Below, in pieces: positions 59,371-64,000 of a DNA stretch of 64,000 bases. Both the position numbers and the translations under genes were made by a program. Location of the stretch: positions 1 through 64,000 of the forward strand of contig RDYW01000036.1 of assembly GCA_004293485.1 (NCBI GenBank). Reading direction: 5' to 3'. This DNA is from Sphingobacteriales bacterium. GTDB lineage: Bacteria > Bacteroidota > Bacteroidia > Sphingobacteriales > Sphingobacteriaceae. Under the pieces are notes generated by a model. It was not told the origin of the DNA. It worked only from the letters and a program-made list of their open reading frames with translations, and ran no database searches. Numbering within the stretch: the stretch's first letter is position 1; the number at the start of each line of letters is the position of its first letter.

Positions 59371-60780
59371 TTAGTTTTCCCACTGGGTGTGAAAAACGCC
59401 ATCGTAGCCAATTTTTTCGTAGGTATGTGCGCCAAAAAAATCGCGTTGGGCTTGTATTAAATTGCTGGGCATATTGCCGGTACTTAACATTTCAAAATAG
59501 CTTAAAGCAGCCGTAAATGCGGGTGCGCCAACGCCTGCGGCCATTACGCGGGCCATTACGCTGCGTGTTGCAGGTAAAATTTGTTTTACGCTTTCGCTGA
59601 TTTTGGCGTCGAGCAGCAAATGTTCTAAATCGTTTTTGGTACTGTATGCTTGGTAAATATCTTCTAAAAATTTAGCCCTAATAATACAACCGCCACGCCA
59701 AATTTTAGAAATTTCGGCCATATTTAAACCGTAATTATAGGCCTGCGATGCCATAAATAAATTGTGCATTCCTTGGGCGTAAGTTACTACGGTGGCAAAA
59801 TACATGGTTTGCTCAAGGGCAATTAAAAACTCGGCCTTATCGGTTTGTATGGTTTGTTTTGTGCCATAAATAGCCTCGGCGTTAAGCCTTAATTGTTTAA
59901 GTTTTGATAGGTTGCGCATAGTAACCGCAGTATCAATTACGGTAATTGGGGCTTCTAAATCCATTGCAATTTGGCTTGTCCACTTACCTGTACCCTTCGA
60001 TTTTGCGGCATCTTTAATCTCATCTAACAATAAATGGCTGGCTCCGGCTTCTTTAAAAGCAAAAATATCTTTGGTAATTTCTATCAAATACGATTTTAAG
60101 CGACCTTGGTTCCAGCCGTTAAAAACTTCGTAAATTTCATCGTTAGGCATTTGCAAGCCGTTTTTCATTACCGAATAAGCCTCCGAAATTAACTGCATTA
60201 ATGCGTACTCGATACCGTTATGCACCATTTTTACAAAATGCCCCGATGCCCCTGGGCCAATATAGGTTACACAAGGTTCGCCGTTTACTTTTACGGCCAC
60301 GGCTTCAAAAATAGGCTTTACGGTTTCGTAAGCGGCTTTATCGCCCCCAGGCATCATACTTGGGCCACGCCTAGCACCCTCTTCACCACCCGAAATACCC
60401 ATACCAAAAAAGTGTAAGCCAACTTGGTTAAGTTCAATCACACGGCGTTCGGTATCGGCCACGTACGAGTTTCCACCATCAATAATCATATCGCCTTTAT
60501 CTAAAAGCGGTATCAATTCGGCAATTACGTTATCCACAATTTTGCCCGCCGGCACCAAAAGCATTACCGCTTTTGGGCTTTGTAGGTTGGCTATAAAAGC
60601 AGCAATATCATTAAACCCAATGGTGCCGGTTGGCTGCCCTTCGTGGTTTATTTTTTCTACCATTTTTAAATCACGGTCGTACCCACACACGTTAAAGCCG
60701 TGGTCGGCCATGTTTAGTAACAGGTTTCTACCCATTGTACCTAGGCCTATCATACCTAGAGCGCATTTTTTATTTTCCAT
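59371..60780 (-). CDS. gnd: 6-phosphogluconate dehydrogenase, decarboxylating
   Basis: MIGLGTMGRNLLLNMADHGF, GMGISGGEEGARRGPSMMPGG, KMVHNGIEYALMQ. Confidence 0.97.
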   Translation of the reverse strand: MENKKCALGMIGLGTMGRNLLLNMADHGFNVCGYDRDLKMVEKINHEGQPTGTIGFNDIAAFIANLQSPKAVMLLVPAGKIVDNVIAELIPLLDKGDMIIDGGNSYVADTERRVIELNQVGLHFFGMGISGGEEGARRGPSMMPGGDKAAYETVKPIFEAVAVKVNGEPCVTYIGPGASGHFVKMVHNGIEYALMQLISEAYSVMKNGLQMPNDEIYEVFNGWNQGRLKSYLIEITKDIFAFKEAGASHLLLDEIKDAAKSKGTGKWTSQIAMDLEAPITVIDTAVTMRNLSKLKQLRLNAEAIYGTKQTIQTDKAEFLIALEQTMYFATVVTYAQGMHNLFMASQAYNYGLNMAEISKIWRGGCIIRAKFLEDIYQAYSTKNDLEHLLLDAKISESVKQILPATRSVMARVMAAGVGAPAFTAALSYFEMLSTGNMPSNLIQAQRDFFGAHTYEKIGYDGVFHTQWEN

Positions 60781-60840
60781 TTTTTTTGTTTTGAACCAAT
60801 GGCTTACGACCTTTAGCCGTTTGTGTTTTATTTTTTATTT

Positions 60841-60935
60841 GGGCGTGTCCCCTCCAAAAAGGGGGCGGGCTTTTCGTTGCAATAATTTTGCCCCAAAAGG
60901 CAAAATTGATTTCCACTGCAATCCCTCACGCAAAA
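60841..60935. repeat. Palindromic dispersed-repeat-like element with internal hairpin (aattttgcc/ggcaaaatt)
   Basis: Ends gcgtgtccc ... ccctcacgc; internal exact 9-bp stem 60884-60892 / 60899-60907; cccct/aggggg hairpin near the 5' end. Confidence 0.65.
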
Positions 60936-61215
60936 TTTACTTTGGATATTATTTACAAATTAATTAAAAGGGTTAAATGCCTAACTAAGCTAGTTTCATT
61001 TTTTTTTAACGTAGAAACCTAACATCTTAATTATTATTCTCTACTTTAAAAAAATAGCCTTTGTTTGTTCCGCAGTTTTCGGCTAACTATTTATTTTTAT
61101 GCACACTTGGGCATTGCTTTGGTTTTACCAACGTTAGCTAAACGATAAAAACAATCACAAATTAACACCACCCAAAAAACAAAGCGCAAGCACTAAACCT
61201 ACCAACTACTATGCA

Positions 61216-63231
61216 CTAACCAGCTATCACCACTTTTGCTTTCGCTACTACATTGGCTACGGTAAATCCAAACTCTTCCATTAACACTTCAGCTGGGGCC
61301 GATTCGCCAAACCTATCTAAACCAATAGCAATGCCGTTATCGGTAACGTATTTATGCCAGCCTAAGGTGGATGCCATTTCTACCGAAACACGTTTTTTAA
61401 TATGTTTAGGTAAAACCGAGTTTTTGTAAGCTGCATCTTGCTGCTCGAACAATTCCCACGATGGCATACTTACCACACGGCTGCTAATACCTTCGGCTTT
61501 TAGTTGTTCTTGGGCTTTCATAATTAACGAAACTTCGGAACCAGTGGCTAGTAATATTACTTGCGCATCGCCCTCACAATCAGAAACAATATAAGCACCT
61601 TTCTCTACATTTTTGGCACTTCCGTATTTATCTTGATCAATAATTGGTAAAGCCTGGCGGGTTAATATCAAACAAACCGGGCCAGTAGTATGCGCTAAAG
61701 CTACACGCCACGCTTGTGCGGTTTCGTTGGCATCGGCAGGGCGTAAAATTAGGGTATTAGGGATAGAGCGTAACGAGATTAACTGCTCAACAGGTTGGTG
61801 CGTGGTGCCATCTTCGCCTAAGCCAATACTATCGTGGGTGTATATAAATATCGAACGTATTTTCATAATAGCTGCCAAGCGTATGGTTGGTCGCATGTAC
61901 TCCGAAAATATTAAAAACGTGGCACAGTATGGTATAATGTTGTGCGATAGTGCCATACCATTGGCAATAGCACCCATGGCGTGTTCGCGTATACCAAAGT
62001 GGAAGTTTCGTCCAGCGTAATTATCGGCAGTAAATGATGTTGCACCATCAATTAAAGTATTGGTTGATGGGGCTAAATCGGCCGAGCCACCAATCATTTG
62101 TGGCAAAGTTGCAGCAATAGCGTTTATAACTTTGCCCGATGCGCTGCGGGTGGCAATGGCCTTATCAGTACCAGCAAAAACGGGTAAAGTATTTTCCCAA
62201 TCTTGTGGCAAAGCACCGCTGGCTAACAATTCGTACTCGGCCGCTAAGGCGGGATAAGCTACTTTATAATCGCTGTAAAGCGTATTCCAAGCGGCTTCAT
62301 CGGCTGCGCCTTTGCTGCCTTGTTGGTTGTAAAATGCCAACACTTCGGCTGGTATTACAAAGCTTTCATCGGGGTTAAACCCAAATGCTTTTTTAACCAG
62401 TTTTAATTCCTCCACACCCAGTGGCGAACCGTGGGCTTCGTAACTATCTACTTTGTTGGGGCTACCAAAACCAATATGGGTACGCACTTTTATAAGCGTA
62501 GGTTTATCGGTTACTAGTTTTGCTTGTTCAACTGCGGCGGCAATAGCATCAATATCGTTACCATCGGTTACTACCAAAACTTGCCATCCGTAAGCTTCAA
62601 AACGCATTTTAACATCTTCGGTAAACGATACATTGGTATCGCCCTCGATAGATATATGGTTATCGTCGTACAAATAAATGAGGTTACCAAGTTTTAAATG
62701 TCCAGCAAGCGATGCTGCTTCTGCTGCTACACCTTCTTGCAAATCGCCATCGCTTACAATGGCGTAAATGTTATAATCGAAAAGGTTAAAACCAGGTTTA
62801 TTAAACCTTGCGGCAATGTGTTTTTGTGCGATAGAAAAACCTACCCCATTGGCAAAACCTTGGCCCAGTGGGCCTGTGGTAACTTCAATACCTTGTAAAT
62901 GTCCGTACTCAGGGTGGCCAGCAGTTTTGCTGTGCATTTGCCTAAAATCTTTAATATCATCTAAGGTAATATCATCGTAACCAGTAAGGTACAACATACT
63001 GTATTGCAACATACAACCGTGGCCTGCCGATAAAATAAACCTATCGCGGTTTACCCATTTGGGGCTTTTGGCGTTATATTTCATTTGGTTGGCATATATT
63101 ACGTGTGCCATTGGTGCTGCGCCCATAGGCATACCTGGGTGGCCCGAGTTTGCTTTTTGTACTGCATCGGCCGATAAAATACGAACCGTATTAATTGCTA
63201 ATTGCTCAATTGTTTGATTTTTAATTTCCAT
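61216..63231 (-). CDS. tkt: Transketolase
   Basis: KANSGHPGMPMGAAPMAHVIY, GPLGQGFANGVGFSIAQK, DGDLQEGVAAEAASLAGH. Confidence 0.97.
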   Translation of the reverse strand: MEIKNQTIEQLAINTVRILSADAVQKANSGHPGMPMGAAPMAHVIYANQMKYNAKSPKWVNRDRFILSAGHGCMLQYSMLYLTGYDDITLDDIKDFRQMHSKTAGHPEYGHLQGIEVTTGPLGQGFANGVGFSIAQKHIAARFNKPGFNLFDYNIYAIVSDGDLQEGVAAEAASLAGHLKLGNLIYLYDDNHISIEGDTNVSFTEDVKMRFEAYGWQVLVVTDGNDIDAIAAAVEQAKLVTDKPTLIKVRTHIGFGSPNKVDSYEAHGSPLGVEELKLVKKAFGFNPDESFVIPAEVLAFYNQQGSKGAADEAAWNTLYSDYKVAYPALAAEYELLASGALPQDWENTLPVFAGTDKAIATRSASGKVINAIAATLPQMIGGSADLAPSTNTLIDGATSFTADNYAGRNFHFGIREHAMGAIANGMALSHNIIPYCATFLIFSEYMRPTIRLAAIMKIRSIFIYTHDSIGLGEDGTTHQPVEQLISLRSIPNTLILRPADANETAQAWRVALAHTTGPVCLILTRQALPIIDQDKYGSAKNVEKGAYIVSDCEGDAQVILLATGSEVSLIMKAQEQLKAEGISSRVVSMPSWELFEQQDAAYKNSVLPKHIKKRVSVEMASTLGWHKYVTDNGIAIGLDRFGESAPAEVLMEEFGFTVANVVAKAKVVIAG

Positions 63232-63243
63232 TTTTTGTTTTGA

Positions 63244-64000
63244 TTATTGATTTGGATGTGCTGTTTTTACACAGTAGCTTTCGGCCACTTGCCATAAAAA
63301 AGCACCACCTTTAATCCCGTCTTTATTACTTACTGTTTGTATGTTTTTATCTAGTTTAAAATTTAATCGCTTGGCATTGCCTCCACTTAAAAATAAGTTA
63401 TCATAATTTACTACCGTTTTAAAAGTGTTTAATACCTCTTTCATTCGGTTATTCCAGGTTTCTAAGCCTTCTTTTTGCAATGCCTTTTCGCCCACAAAGG
63501 CATCGTAATCTTTACTTTTGGTTACCGGTAAATGGGCTAGTTCTAAATGTGGTAGCAAAGCACCACCCATAAATAAAGCTGTACCAAAGCCAGTGCCAAG
63601 GGTAATAACCATTTCTAAGCCTTTACGGTTTATTAAAGCAAGGCCTTGAAAATCGGCATCGTTTACTACACGTGTAGGTTTTTCAAACTGTTTGGCAAGT
63701 ATCTGCCCGAGGTTAACATTTTCCCAGTAATGGTTACCTAAATTAGGTGCTGTTTTTATTACACCATCTTTTACAAAGCCAGGAAAGCCTACGGCAATTT
63801 TATCAAATTGCGGAAAATTTTTAACTAGTTCGGCAATAGATTGAGCAGTATTTTCGGGGCTGGCTATTTTTGGCGTTTCGATTCGTTGGTACTCGGATAG
63901 ATATTCACCATTTTTATTTAATACTGCAGCTTTTATATGCGAACCGCCTATATCTATGGCAAGTATAGCTTGTTTGGTTGGTTTTTTTGAAATATTTGTC
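63244..64000 (-). CDS. ROK-family glucokinase, polyphosphate-glucokinase-like; 5' end lies beyond the window
   Basis: Supplied ORF starts at an internal Met (63612). Manual translation shows the frame open to the window edge: QAILAIDIGGSHIKAAVLNKNGEY...RVVNDADFQGLALINRKGLEMVITLGTGFGTALF. Confidence 0.88.
   Translation of the reverse strand, partial: TNISKKPTKQAILAIDIGGSHIKAAVLNKNGEYLSEYQRIETPKIASPENTAQSIAELVKNFPQFDKIAVGFPGFVKDGVIKTAPNLGNHYWENVNLGQILAKQFEKPTRVVNDADFQGLALINRKGLEMVITLGTGFGTALFMGGALLPHLELAHLPVTKSKDYDAFVGEKALQKEGLETWNNRMKEVLNTFKTVVNYDNLFLSGGNAKRLNFKLDKNIQTVSNKDGIKGGAFLWQVAESYCVKTAHPNQ

Noticed and set aside
60542-60967. 141-aa plus-strand ORF
   Set aside because: Antisense to gnd, then through the palindromic element at 60841; the tail (GVSPPKRGRAFRCNNFAPKGK) is just translated repeat.
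63244-63612. Truncated or pseudogene ROK kinase
   Set aside because: Apparent truncation is due to ATG choice in the ORF track; manual translation shows the frame is open with ROK motifs to the window end.

Overview
This 64 kb window is Bacteroidota-type chromosome. Supporting signs are a full-length SprA/Sov-like T9SS translocon, TAnnTTTG -7 boxes and a HemC-HemD fusion. Most of it is housekeeping: fumC, hflX, mrp, heme genes (hemA, hemCD, hemE, hemJ-like), glgB, an LptD-like gene, cinA, a yceD-rpmF-plsX-fabH-accB-accC operon, tatC, rpiB, mqnA-like, ppa, maeB, ruvA, a PiT phosphate transporter and a pentose-phosphate cluster. No rRNA, tRNA, CRISPR array or intact transposase was recognised. 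The accessory content is concentrated at about 2.3-2.5 kb and 7.1-12.4 kb. There, an orphan FabZ-like/ACP/ketosynthase trio is followed directly by a single-polypeptide restriction-modification enzyme with a mosaic composition, and then by structured repeats. The best leads are: (1) a dispersed repeat with near-identical flanks but unrelated, still self-complementary hairpin cores; (2) the orphan ACP/KS/dehydratase trio, with an atypical phosphopantetheine site and a shortened FabZ-type loop; (3) a fusion of an apparent AsmA-like region to a GT51 peptidoglycan glycosyltransferase; (4) the composition switch inside the R-M gene. All family assignments come from reading motifs by eye; no database search was run.
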